Position numbers and translations under genes: made by a program. 64,000 nucleotides of DNA from an uncultured Alphaproteobacteria bacterium (GTDB lineage: Bacteria; Pseudomonadota; Alphaproteobacteria; Micavibrionales; Micavibrionaceae), in contig CALDTV010000011.1 of assembly GCA_937923625.1 (NCBI GenBank), positions 1-64,000 on the forward strand, given 5' to 3'. Under the pieces are notes generated by a model. It was not told where the DNA came from. It did not search any database and saw nothing but the letters and a program-made list of their open reading frames with translations. Positions 43,110 through 51,689 of this stretch are shown here, piece by piece (position 1 is the stretch's first letter; each line of letters begins with the position of its first letter).

Positions 43110-44987
43110 ATGACCTTTCAAATTTTGACCCGCGAGCACGAATTACTTAAGCTGGATGATATAGCCAAAAATAATTTTGGTGTTGATCCGCAGGATAATA
43201 CTGCGCGGCTTATTGCCTCTGTTACGGGGAAAGTATTATTTGCTAACCCTGCTTTCCTGGCACTTTGCGGCGAAACAGATTCTATAGATGGTCTTATTTT
43301 ATCTGATTTAATTGATGTTACTGCAGGTATCCCTGAAGAAGGGCAGCACCGCATTATGTTGATTAAAAATCACAATATATTACCGCTGCAATTTGATTGG
43401 ATTGAAACCCAAGGCGGCCAACGTGTTTTGGTTATTTCTGCCAATAACATGACAGCACGTGAGAAATTACTGCAATTCGTGAGTGAAAAGGTCAAAGAAA
43501 AAAACGAAAATATCATCGATAAAACACCGTTTATTGATTTGTCGTTTGATGCATGCTGTATTTCTGATGAGCGTGGAAACTTTATTAAGATCAATGAAAA
43601 TTTCACAGAGCTATTTGGTTATGACGAAGAAAATTTATATGATTTAACCCTTATAGATTTAGTTCATCCTAATTATAAAAATGAATTTCGCAGTGTTTTT
43701 CATGGCTTGCGTGATAATTCGATTGAACAATCTATCTCCATAGACACTTACGTCATTGGTAAAGATAAAGAAGTTTTATGGATTGAATGGAATCACAAAT
43801 CAATTGGTAATAAAATTTACAGTGTGGGGCGTAATTTAACCCCCTTAAAATGCGCGAAAGAATCTTTGGAGCGCCAACAACGTAAATTAGTTGAAGCAGA
43901 AGCCATCGGCGATATTGGACAATGGGAATGGAAAATTGGTGGCGATAATATTGAATTTTCAGACCAACTTTATAAAATTTTTGATGTTCAAAAATTTAAC
44001 TTTGAACCTACCTTAGAAAGCGTTAACGCCATGCTGCACAAGCATGACTCAGACCGTATGATGCAGGTTTTTCAACGCGCCATTATACAAAAAAATGACT
44101 ATGAAATAGATTTTCGTATTTTACGCAACAGTGGTGAAACGCGCCATATACGCTGTGAAGGTCGTTGCGAACTTGATGAAGATGAGGATGTCATTGCGCT
44201 ATACGGTATTATGCAAGACGTCACCGACACCACCAATCGTGAGATGGATTTACGAAAAGCAAAAGAGAGCGTTGAACGCGCTTATGCCGCCAAAACGCAG
44301 TTCCTCGCCAATATGAGCCACGAACTCCGCACCCCCTTAAACGCGGTTATTGGCTTTTCGGAAATGATGGAACAACAATTACTTGGCCCGCTTGGCAATC
44401 AAAAATACCTTGATTACATTAAAGGTATTCGCGAAAGCGGCGAACACCTACTTGACCTCATTAGTGATATTTTAGACATGTCAAAAATAGAGGCAGGCAA
44501 GTATGAGTTATATCTTGAGGAGTTTAATGCCGCCAAAGTCATCCGTATGGCTGTTCACATGATGGAAGGACGCGCCCTTAATGATAATATCTCAATTGAT
44601 GTTGATTGCACAAATGAGGATAGAAAAATTACGGCAGATCGTCGTGCCTTCATGCAGATTATCTTAAATTTGCTCTCAAATGCGGTTAAATTCTCGCATA
44701 AAAATGGCAAAGTTAATATATCCCTATCGGAGAGTGAAAAGGCAATTAAAGTCAAAGTATCAGATCACGGAATTGGCATACCAGCAAATAAATTAGCCAA
44801 TATCACCATGCCCTTTGAACAAGCAGAATCACATTATACCCGCAGCCACGAAGGATCTGGCTTAGGCTTGGCCATCACGAAAGAACTTGCAGAGCTTCAT
44901 GGTGGAAGCCTTAAGATTGATTCAACCGAAGGTATCGGCACGACAGTGTTTATCAATATACCCTTTGAGTCAGAAAAACCTCGGTAA
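43110..44987 (+). CDS. Soluble PAS-domain sensor histidine kinase
   Basis: The 625-residue protein carries three PAS-like regions (about 25-120, 145-250, and 265-375, the last with WEWKIGGDNIEFSDQLYKIF), then a HisKA domain with the phosphorylated histidine in MSHELRTPLNAVIGFSEMM near 404, and a HATPase domain with NLLSNAVKFS (N box), SDHGIGIPANK (G1) and GSGLGLAITKELAELHGG (G2). No membrane span or receiver domain is visible, so it senses an internal signal and must use a separate response regulator, which is not encoded nearby. It starts 57 bases after the terminator of the thiol operon; a TATAAT at 43079-43084 may be part of its promoter. Confidence 0.9.
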   Translation: MTFQILTREHELLKLDDIAKNNFGVDPQDNTARLIASVTGKVLFANPAFLALCGETDSIDGLILSDLIDVTAGIPEEGQHRIMLIKNHNILPLQFDWIETQGGQRVLVISANNMTAREKLLQFVSEKVKEKNENIIDKTPFIDLSFDACCISDERGNFIKINENFTELFGYDEENLYDLTLIDLVHPNYKNEFRSVFHGLRDNSIEQSISIDTYVIGKDKEVLWIEWNHKSIGNKIYSVGRNLTPLKCAKESLERQQRKLVEAEAIGDIGQWEWKIGGDNIEFSDQLYKIFDVQKFNFEPTLESVNAMLHKHDSDRMMQVFQRAIIQKNDYEIDFRILRNSGETRHIRCEGRCELDEDEDVIALYGIMQDVTDTTNREMDLRKAKESVERAYAAKTQFLANMSHELRTPLNAVIGFSEMMEQQLLGPLGNQKYLDYIKGIRESGEHLLDLISDILDMSKIEAGKYELYLEEFNAAKVIRMAVHMMEGRALNDNISIDVDCTNEDRKITADRRAFMQIILNLLSNAVKFSHKNGKVNISLSESEKAIKVKVSDHGIGIPANKLANITMPFEQAESHYTRSHEGSGLGLAITKELAELHGGSLKIDSTEGIGTTVFINIPFESEKPR

Positions 44988-45040
44988 TATTATAGAATAA
45001 AAAATAAACGATTAGTGTCAGCATAAGAACGCACAATGAG

Positions 45041-45970
45041 TTAAACAAAAATTTCTGGCGCTTCATTCTCATTTTCTTGTGCACGCTCTTCCGCGCGTAA
45101 ACATCCCTCTAAACCTGCACGAAAATCGGGATAACGTAACGTGACACCTAATGCCTCTTTTATTTTATTATTCAAGATATGCTTATTATCTTTATAAAAA
45201 CTTTGTGTGATCGGCGCTAGATCAGCCTCTTCAATAGGAATAAGCGGAGAAACTGGTAAACCCAAAAGCTCGCAAGCATAAGCAATAACTTCATGGCTCG
45301 GTGATGGCTTATCATCTGCTAAATTATAAATTGATCCAGGGCTAGGGTTAGCAAAAGATGCCAATAAAACCTGAATAATATCCTCAACATGAATGCGGTT
45401 AAAAACGTGCCCTGGTTTAATGATACGTAAGGCAACACCCGCCCTCACAGAATCAAGCGCACTTCGGCCTGGCCCATACACACCAGAAAGCCTAAAGATA
45501 TGAACAGGCACTCCATAGCGCTCATAAAGTGATAGCCACTGTTTTTCTGCGTATGCACGGCGTGATCCACGGCGCGATGTCGGTACCATTTCTGCCGTTT
45601 CATCCACGGCGCCGCCATTACGATTGCCGTAAACGCCCGTACTAGAGAGATATCCCACCCATTTTAAATTTGGCAGATTTGCAAAATCTTCTGCATGCAT
45701 ATTGAATACGGGATCACCATTATCATCAGGAGGAGTCGAAATTAAAATATGCGAAAAACGATTAAAAAGTGTTTTAGGGTCATAGATAGGATGTTCAGCA
45801 TCGAAAATACGCGCCCGTACGCGGCGCGTTAATAATGCGCGACGCCGATCATCATCACGCGTTGTACCGCCAATTGTCCAACCTTCGTCATTATTTTGTA
45901 AATCATACCCCAAGTAATCAGCTGTATAACCATAGCCAAAACAAAAAAGTCTTTTACGTATTTGAGTCAT
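45041..45970 (-). CDS. Extended SDR / NAD-dependent epimerase-like protein
   Basis: The 309-residue protein resembles the atypical extended SDRs around E. coli YeeZ. It has a glycine-rich N-terminal motif FCFGYGYTADYLG near 9-21, a STPPDD stretch, YLSSTGVYGNRNGG near 104-117, a YxxxK motif in RRAYAEKQW near 135, and RLSGVYGPGRSALD near 159, followed by HVEDIIQVLLA and NLADDKPSPS. The substrate is not known. It is separated by 18 bases from the GST gene upstream and the two are probably co-transcribed. Confidence 0.82.
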   Translation of the reverse strand: MTQIRKRLFCFGYGYTADYLGYDLQNNDEGWTIGGTTRDDDRRRALLTRRVRARIFDAEHPIYDPKTLFNRFSHILISTPPDDNGDPVFNMHAEDFANLPNLKWVGYLSSTGVYGNRNGGAVDETAEMVPTSRRGSRRAYAEKQWLSLYERYGVPVHIFRLSGVYGPGRSALDSVRAGVALRIIKPGHVFNRIHVEDIIQVLLASFANPSPGSIYNLADDKPSPSHEVIAYACELLGLPVSPLIPIEEADLAPITQSFYKDNKHILNNKIKEALGVTLRYPDFRAGLEGCLRAEERAQENENEAPEIFV

Positions 45971-45988
45971 GCGCCGATGCTTTATAGA

Positions 45989-46657
45989 TTAAAAATCAAC
46001 GTTTTCGTAGTGCTCAACTGGCTTAAAGCCAGGGACTTTATCTTCCAAAAGTGTTTTAAAACTTGGACGGGATTTCACCCGCGCATACCATTGTTGCGCG
46101 CTTTGGTGCTCTTCCCACGGCACATCCCCAATATAGTCGATTGCAGATAGGTGCGACGCAGCGGCAATATCCGCAAGCGTAAATTCATCCCCTGCCAGCC
46201 AATTACGTTTTTCGGTCAAAAATCCAATATAGTCTAAATGATAATGAATATTCGCATTACCTGCACGAATGGACGGACCATGCGGCTCGCCTAATTTCAG
46301 CATAGGCTTCATTAATTTTTCACCCAGCAAATTATCAGAGACTTCGCGGTTAAATTTCACATCAAACCAGCCAACTAAACGGCGTGTTTCTGCACGTTGC
46401 AGCGGATCTTGGCCTAATAAATTTTGTTGTGGGTAGACTTCTTCCAAATATTCGCAAATCACTTGAGAGTTTGAAAGAACTGTTCCATCTTGTTCAACCA
46501 ATACAGGAACATCACCCGCAGGGTTCATCGCAAGGAATTCTGTGCGACGCTCCCATATTTTTTCGATTTTCTCATCAAAATCCAGATTTTTTTCAGCCAG
46601 AACAAGCCGAACTTTGCGGGAAAAAGGATGCAGCCATAAATGGTAAAGCGTTCTCAT
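45989..46657 (-). CDS. Glutathione S-transferase family protein
   Basis: The 222-residue cytoplasmic protein has an N-terminal thioredoxin-like GST domain (LYHLWLHPFSRKVRLVLAEK, MNPAGDVPVLVEQDGTVLSN with the cis-proline and the Ser of the ESxAI-like site as SNSQVICEYLEEVYP) and a C-terminal helical domain with LAGDEFTLADIAAASHLSA near 165. Length and order are standard. The substrate is unknown. Confidence 0.9.
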   Translation of the reverse strand: MRTLYHLWLHPFSRKVRLVLAEKNLDFDEKIEKIWERRTEFLAMNPAGDVPVLVEQDGTVLSNSQVICEYLEEVYPQQNLLGQDPLQRAETRRLVGWFDVKFNREVSDNLLGEKLMKPMLKLGEPHGPSIRAGNANIHYHLDYIGFLTEKRNWLAGDEFTLADIAAASHLSAIDYIGDVPWEEHQSAQQWYARVKSRPSFKTLLEDKVPGFKPVEHYENVDF

Positions 46658-46733
46658 TATGCAAGAGTGTAACTCAATTTATGATGGTCGACTAGCCCCC
46701 AGAAGGAACTAAAATCATCTAAATATTTCAAAG

Positions 46734-47354
46734 TTAAAAAACAGCCAATGCGGCAAAAATCATCAAGAAAAACACTAAAACGAACACCAAAATAGGCGGC
46801 GCAATATTCCTTAAGGGAAAGGCTACCATACGTTTCAGCGTTGAGTCCCGATCCATATAATGATGCTTAAGCGCGCCAATGACATGAAGCGCAATGGCTC
46901 CTGTTAAAATATAGGGCAAAATTCCATGAATCTGGTTCATGCGCTTTCCTATTTCTGGATTTTTGCCTATTAAAGATGGCATTTCCAAACCAAAAAGCGA
47001 TACGGGGTAACCGCCAGCGGAAGACATTAACCACCCTGATAGCGGCATGCCGATCATCGCAACATATAAAAAGATATGGGTGACCTTGGCCAATAGGCGT
47101 TCCCATTTTTGATGATTTTCATGGGGTTCTGGTTGTTGGCTATATAAACGCCAAAGAATACGAAGCCCTACCAACCACAAAACCAGTACACCAAAAGATT
47201 TATGATAAGAATATAAATCGCCGCGCAATGGGCTGCGTTCTAAGCCAACCATGTAAAAACCGACTAAAATCAATCCCAAAATTAAAGCAGCAATCGTCCA
47301 ATGAAAAAATTTGGCCAAACTGCCGTACGTGTCTTTATCATTATTTATCATCAT
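46734..47354 (-). CDS. Cytochrome b561 family protein
   Basis: Bacterial b561 proteins are four-helix dihaem membrane proteins, probably quinol or superoxide oxidoreductases. The 206-residue product has histidines in the expected helices: AKFFHWTIAAL near 18, YHKSFGVLVLWLVGLRILWR near 50, IHGILPYILTGAIALHVIGALKHHY near 140-165. The C-terminal extra span (APPILVFVLVFFLMIFAAL) is an addition to the four-helix core. It lies between GST and a small membrane protein on the same strand. Confidence 0.9.
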   Translation of the reverse strand: MMINNDKDTYGSLAKFFHWTIAALILGLILVGFYMVGLERSPLRGDLYSYHKSFGVLVLWLVGLRILWRLYSQQPEPHENHQKWERLLAKVTHIFLYVAMIGMPLSGWLMSSAGGYPVSLFGLEMPSLIGKNPEIGKRMNQIHGILPYILTGAIALHVIGALKHHYMDRDSTLKRMVAFPLRNIAPPILVFVLVFFLMIFAALAVF

Positions 47355-47377
47355 CTCAAAAAGCCTCTTTTTTTGCG

Positions 47378-47578
47378 TTAAAAATAATTATTACAAGCCC
47401 AAACACCTAACCAACCGCCTAAAATGGCAAAAAGCCAAACCATCAAACCATAACTCCAGCGGAGTGATTTATCGCTTTGAATATCTTTTTTACTGCGGTG
47501 CCGAAGCAAAACATTGATTGTCCCTAACCCGACGCCAAACCCCATAAAAAAACCTATGACTGCAAAAATATAGACCAT
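47378..47578 (-). CDS. Small two-span membrane protein
   Basis: I do not recognise the family; it looks like a short DUF1294- or DUF3310-like hydrophobic protein but I cannot assign it. The 66-residue product from the ATG at 47578 has two spans (MVYIFAVIGFFMGFGVGLG and YGLMVWLFAILGGWLGVWA) separated by a basic loop HRSKKDIQSDK. A longer frame up to 47638 exists but would collide with the divergent uppP start. It precedes the b561 gene by 23 bases on the same strand and may be expressed with it. Confidence 0.6.
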   Translation of the reverse strand: MVYIFAVIGFFMGFGVGLGTINVLLRHRSKKDIQSDKSLRWSYGLMVWLFAILGGWLGVWACNNYF

Positions 47579-47636
47579 TGTCACTTTAACTCTTATTATA
47601 TCAACGTAATTTCCAATTATAATAATAATCGAAAAC

Positions 47637-48446
47637 ATGCCTTTCTACCATATTCTAATTTTAGCCATCGTGCAGGGAGTAAGTGAATTTCTCCCCATCA
47701 GCTCCAGCGGTCATCTGGTGTTAACGCATGCTGCGCTAGGTAATGGTAGTACAGATCTATGTTGGACACAAAACAGGTTGCTTGATGTTGCAGTGCATAT
47801 TGGCACGCTATTATCTGTTATGATTTATTTCAGAAAAGACATCTTTTCTATTCTCTTTAATATCACAAAGCCAAAATCTGATTCCTTTGGTTTAGGGGTA
47901 AAAATAATTCTTGCTTCGCTCCCCGTTATAATCGCTGGGTTTATCCTACAATTTTTCAAGCCATCATTTTTATGTATGATTGAAATCATGGCATGGATGA
48001 CCGTTATTTTTGCTGTCGTGCTTCATTTTGCTGATAAATTTGATGCGGGTAAAAAAATAGAAAATATGACGCATGGCAATGCTTTCGTGATCGGCCTATC
48101 ACAAGCGCTGGCTTTAATCCCCGGCGTTAGCCGTTCTGGAATCACCATGACCAGCGCGCGTTTTCTCGGCTTCTCCCGCGTTGCATCAGCGAAATTTTCG
48201 CTCTTGCTATCTATTGTTGCCATCGGGGGAGCAGGTTTTTTAAGTAGTTTAGATTTAATAAAATCAGGTGATTTTAATTTAGGAACAGATATAATCTTAG
48301 CCATCACATTATCTTTTATCTCTGGCCTTATTGCCATTCACCTGATGATGAAATGGTTGTCGAAAGCCACCTTTATGCCTTTTGTTATTTACCGTTTAAT
48401 ATTAGGAATAGCGCTATTAATATTTATATATAGCGGAATTTTTTAA
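47637..48446 (+). CDS. uppP: Undecaprenyl-diphosphate phosphatase
   Basis: UppP (BacA) recycles the undecaprenyl carrier for peptidoglycan synthesis. The 269-residue membrane protein has the two signatures AIVQGVSEFLPISSSGHLVL near residues 11-30 and IPGVSRSGITMTSARFLGFSR near 160, the catalytic glutamate and arginine lying in these motifs. About eight hydrophobic segments are visible. The stop overlaps the end of convergent rsmD by four bases. Confidence 0.97.
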   Translation: MPFYHILILAIVQGVSEFLPISSSGHLVLTHAALGNGSTDLCWTQNRLLDVAVHIGTLLSVMIYFRKDIFSILFNITKPKSDSFGLGVKIILASLPVIIAGFILQFFKPSFLCMIEIMAWMTVIFAVVLHFADKFDAGKKIENMTHGNAFVIGLSQALALIPGVSRSGITMTSARFLGFSRVASAKFSLLLSIVAIGGAGFLSSLDLIKSGDFNLGTDIILAITLSFISGLIAIHLMMKWLSKATFMPFVIYRLILGIALLIFIYSGIF

Positions 48447-48994
48447 CCCTTTTTCGAGGCCAATATAATCTTGGTATCACCATAGATTTTTTCATTTAAA
48501 ATTATAATATCTGTACCCGTAAAATTTTCATCTTTGGCCATTTCCAAAACAAATACGCATTCACCTGACAGCCAATCACCCTGATATAATGATTTAATCG
48601 CTTTCGGAATAAGCTCTTGATGATATGGCGGATCAAGAAAAACCAAATCTGCTTTCGGGGTTTCTTTGGAACGTTCTTTTAATTTCGTTGTGTCCATCAA
48701 GGTAATCTTTGCGCGTGTTTCCTCACTTAATTTCTTAAGATTAGAACGGCATAAATCAACGGAGCTTTTATTCTTATCAAAGAAATGACAATAAGCCGCG
48801 CCTTGTGATAAAGCCTCCAAACCCAATGCCCCCGTGCCACAAAATGCATCAATTACAACAGCATCAATCACCACGCCTCGGGCATTCAGCATATTAAAAA
48901 CAGCCTGACGCACTTTGTCCGATGTTGGGCGCACAAGATCATTTTTTGGTGTCTCTATCTTACGGCTTCTATGTATGCCCCCAACAATACGCAT
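48443..48994 (-). CDS. rsmD: 16S rRNA (guanine966-N2)-methyltransferase
   Basis: RsmD methylates G966 of 16S rRNA. The 183-residue product starts MRIVGGIHRSRKIETP, followed by VRPTSDKVRQAVFNML, SAM motif DAFCGTGALGLEALSQGA near 55 and the N6/N2-methylase motif FLDPPYH near 123. The start at 48994 has AGGA nine bases upstream; a longer frame to 49027 would overlap the pseudouridine synthase. The rluB-type gene precedes it by 16 bases, so the two rRNA modification genes form an operon. Confidence 0.95.
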   Translation of the reverse strand: MRIVGGIHRSRKIETPKNDLVRPTSDKVRQAVFNMLNARGVVIDAVVIDAFCGTGALGLEALSQGAAYCHFFDKNKSSVDLCRSNLKKLSEETRAKITLMDTTKLKERSKETPKADLVFLDPPYHQELIPKAIKSLYQGDWLSGECVFVLEMAKDENFTGTDIIILNEKIYGDTKIILASKKG

Positions 48995-49010
48995 TTCAAA
49001 AAATCCTACT

Positions 49011-49784
49011 CTATTGAGACTTATCAAAAAATTCGGGCATATGATCGAGCATCATCTTATATTTAACCTCCGTAACAGAGCTTTTGGGCAACTTCCCTAA
49101 ATGAAACGGGCCATAAGATGTACGTATTAGGCGATTTACCTCCAAACCGATGGCTTTCATAATGTTTCGCACTTCGCGGTTTTTTCCCTCCCGCAAAGAT
49201 ATATTGATCCAGCAGTTATCCCCTTGCTTCGTCTCAAGGCTCGCCTCAATCCCTTTATAGCGAATACCATCAACAACCAGTCCTTTTTTTAGCTTTTCAA
49301 GCTGATCTTCAGAGGTATGGCCGTACGCACGTACGCGATATTGGCGTTTCCATCCCGTGGCAGGCAATTCAAGATAGCGCGCCAATTCACCATCATTGGT
49401 CAATAGCAACAATCCTTCGGTGTTAATATCCAGCCGCCCCACTGTCATAACCCGCGGTAATTCTTTAGGCATTTTATCAAAAACTGTATCGCGCCCTTGC
49501 TCATCCTTATTGCTTGTCACCAAGCCAGCAGGCTTGTGATAAAGAAATAATCGACTTTTTTCTTTACCAGGCAAAGCTTTACCATCAACAATGATATTAT
49601 CAGCATCGCTTACCACACAGGCAGGCGTCGTGAGAATATTGCCATTCACGCTCACCCGTCCCTCATTGATCCAACGCTCTGCATCACGGCGCGAGCATAA
49701 ACCCGCCCGTGCCATCACTTTTGCGATTCGTTCGCCTTTTTTACCCTCTTTATTATCATGTGGGCTTGTCTGTGTGGGTGTCAT
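49011..49784 (-). CDS. rRNA pseudouridine synthase, RluB/RsuA family
   Basis: The enzyme isomerises uridine in rRNA. The 257-residue protein has an N-terminal S4 RNA-binding domain (ERIAKVMARAGLCSRRDAER near 18-37) and the synthase domain with the catalytic aspartate in VGRLDINTEGLLLLTNDGEL near 116-135, then GKNREVRNIMKAIGLEVNRL near 200. RluB (U2605 of 23S rRNA) is the most likely assignment, but RluE/RluF/RsuA are related. Directly upstream of rsmD, as is common in alphaproteobacteria. Confidence 0.9.
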   Translation of the reverse strand: MTPTQTSPHDNKEGKKGERIAKVMARAGLCSRRDAERWINEGRVSVNGNILTTPACVVSDADNIIVDGKALPGKEKSRLFLYHKPAGLVTSNKDEQGRDTVFDKMPKELPRVMTVGRLDINTEGLLLLTNDGELARYLELPATGWKRQYRVRAYGHTSEDQLEKLKKGLVVDGIRYKGIEASLETKQGDNCWINISLREGKNREVRNIMKAIGLEVNRLIRTSYGPFHLGKLPKSSVTEVKYKMMLDHMPEFFDKSQ

Positions 49785-49801
49785 TATCTATCCTTTATAA
49801 T

Positions 49802-50260
49802 ATGTCAGATGATCATATATTCATGCAGGCCGCAATGGAAGAGGCACATGCCGCCGCCAAACGCGATGAAGTGCCTATTGGTGCTGTGATCGTAAACCCG
49901 CAAAATAATGAAATTATCGCCCGTAACGGGAATCGTACAATTGCCTTAAGCGATCCAACGGCACATGCCGAAATTTTAGTGCTTCGTGAAAGCTGTCATA
50001 AAATGGCCTCTCAACGTATTCCTGACTTTGATCTTTATGTAACCTTAGAACCCTGCACTATGTGCGCAGCGGCAATTTCTTTTGCCCGTATAAGACGTTT
50101 AATTTTTGCCGCGCCCGACCAAAAAGGCGGCGGCGTTTTACACGGCGCCAAATTTTTCGACCAACCAACATGTCATCACAAAATTACAATTGATCATGGT
50201 ATTTTGGCAGATAAATCATCAATTCTTTTGAAAAATTACTTTAAGCAAAAAAGGAAATAA
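49802..50260 (+). CDS. tadA: tRNA-specific adenosine deaminase (A34 to inosine)
   Basis: TadA deaminates adenosine 34 of tRNA-Arg(ACG). From the ATG at 49802 the 152-residue protein shows DEVPIGAVIV near 22, the zinc/catalytic motif TAHAEI with H55 and E57, and PCTMCAAAI with C85 and C88. The frame stays open upstream of 49802, but that part overlaps the divergent pseudouridine synthase start and has no family match. tadA next to rluB-rsmD is a frequent alphaproteobacterial arrangement. Confidence 0.95.
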   Translation: MSDDHIFMQAAMEEAHAAAKRDEVPIGAVIVNPQNNEIIARNGNRTIALSDPTAHAEILVLRESCHKMASQRIPDFDLYVTLEPCTMCAAAISFARIRRLIFAAPDQKGGGVLHGAKFFDQPTCHHKITIDHGILADKSSILLKNYFKQKRK

Positions 50261-50264
50261 AAGC

Positions 50265-51563
50265 TTAAGCAGCCTTGTCTTTTTGTGCCGCTACTGCGCG
50301 CCATCCGATATCCGAGCGATAAAAGCCTTCTGGCCAATCAACTGCCTTAACAGCATGATATGCTCTATTTTGCGCTTGTTGAATTGTAGCGCCCAAGCCC
50401 GTGACACCTAAAACACGACCACCACTACCAACCAGCGCACCACTATTATCGCGCATAGTTCCTGCATGAAATAAATACACATCTTCCATGACATCTAGCT
50501 CGGACGTATTTTTAATTTCAGTGCCTTTTTCATACGCCCCCGGGTAACCATCTGCTGCCATCACAACACATAGGGCGGCATCATCAGACCATTCAACTTT
50601 GTCTTGATATTCAGCCAAATTACCTTTGTCAGTTGCCAACAATATATCGACTAAATCACTTTTTAAACGCATCATAATTGGCTGACATTCTGGGTCACCA
50701 AAACGAATGTTATATTCAATCAATTTCGGCTCACCCTTCACAATCATTAGTCCCGCGAACAAAATTCCTTTGAAGGGCGCACCATCTTTTTTCATGCCCT
50801 CAACTGTTGGTTTGATAATACGATCAAGAATTTTTTGCTCAAGCTCATCGGTCATAAAATGCGCAGGACTATAGGCGCCCATGCCCCCCGTATTTAGGCC
50901 TGTATCACCATCACCGACACGCTTATGATCCTGTGCGGAAGTCAACGGTAAGAAAGTATCGCCATCGGCTAAAGCAAAGTAGCTAATTTCTTCGCCTTCC
51001 ATGAATTCTTCAATTACAAGCTCCATGCCTGCCTCACCAAAAGAATTGCCCGATAGCATATCCATCACAATCGCTTCTGCTTCCTCGGCTGTTTCAGGCA
51101 GTAAAACGCCTTTTCCCGCCGCCAAACCATCTGTCTTGATCACAACACGGGTATTTTGCGCTTGAATGTACGTTTTTGCATCATCTATTGACTTAAAACG
51201 CGCGTACGCTGCCGTGGGAATATCATAGCGCGCACAAAAATCTTTCATGTAGCCTTTTGACCCTTCAAGCTGTGCCGCTTCTTCTGATGGGCCAAAAACA
51301 GCTATGCCTGCCTCACGTAATCGATCACCCAGACCGTCAACTAATGGTTGTTCTGGTCCAACGACAACAAAATCGATTTTGTTATTTGTCGAAAATTCAA
51401 CTATGGCTTTCACATCTTCTGCGCCAATTTCAATACATTCAGCAACATTCGCTATACCCGCATTTCCTGGCGCACAATATAGTTTTTCACACTTCGGAGA
51501 TTGAACTAATTTCCATGCCAGCGCATGTTCACGACCGCCAGAGCCCACAAGAAGAATCTTCAT
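50265..51563 (-). CDS. purD: Phosphoribosylamine-glycine ligase
   Basis: PurD makes glycinamide ribonucleotide in purine synthesis. The 432-residue ATP-grasp enzyme starts MKILLVGSGGREHALAWKL, has VGPEQPLVDGL, FCARYDIPTAAY, the ATP lysine region VVIKTDGLAAGKGVLLP near 135, HKRVGDGDTGLNTGGMGAYSP near 210 and FGDPECQPIMMRL near 285. It converges on tadA with four bases between stops. The 126 bases between its start and the putA end contain a stem of possible leader function. Confidence 0.98.
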   Translation of the reverse strand: MKILLVGSGGREHALAWKLVQSPKCEKLYCAPGNAGIANVAECIEIGAEDVKAIVEFSTNNKIDFVVVGPEQPLVDGLGDRLREAGIAVFGPSEEAAQLEGSKGYMKDFCARYDIPTAAYARFKSIDDAKTYIQAQNTRVVIKTDGLAAGKGVLLPETAEEAEAIVMDMLSGNSFGEAGMELVIEEFMEGEEISYFALADGDTFLPLTSAQDHKRVGDGDTGLNTGGMGAYSPAHFMTDELEQKILDRIIKPTVEGMKKDGAPFKGILFAGLMIVKGEPKLIEYNIRFGDPECQPIMMRLKSDLVDILLATDKGNLAEYQDKVEWSDDAALCVVMAADGYPGAYEKGTEIKNTSELDVMEDVYLFHAGTMRDNSGALVGSGGRVLGVTGLGATIQQAQNRAYHAVKAVDWPEGFYRSDIGWRAVAAQKDKAA

Positions 51564-51620
51564 TTTTTAACCTCTTTAAAATTATACAGTCTTTTTATTT
51601 TGTTTTTACGGCAGACACAA

Positions 51621-51652
51621 GTGACGATGTGGGTGTTTTGTCCCTAAGTCAC
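51621..51652 (-). other. Possible leader hairpin upstream of purD
   Basis: GTGAC/GTCAC (51621-51625 and 51648-51652) with inner GGG/CCC (51631-51633 and 51642-51644) form a weak hairpin with internal loops between putA and purD. It could be the putA transcript end or a purD leader; there is no T tract. Confidence 0.25.
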
Positions 51653-51689
51653 GCCATAACGCAGCCCGAAAGCAAAAGAAAACAGCATT

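Noticed and set aside
51564-51689. Riboswitch upstream of purD
   Set aside because: The stem is short and interrupted, and I could not match it to any purine riboswitch core.
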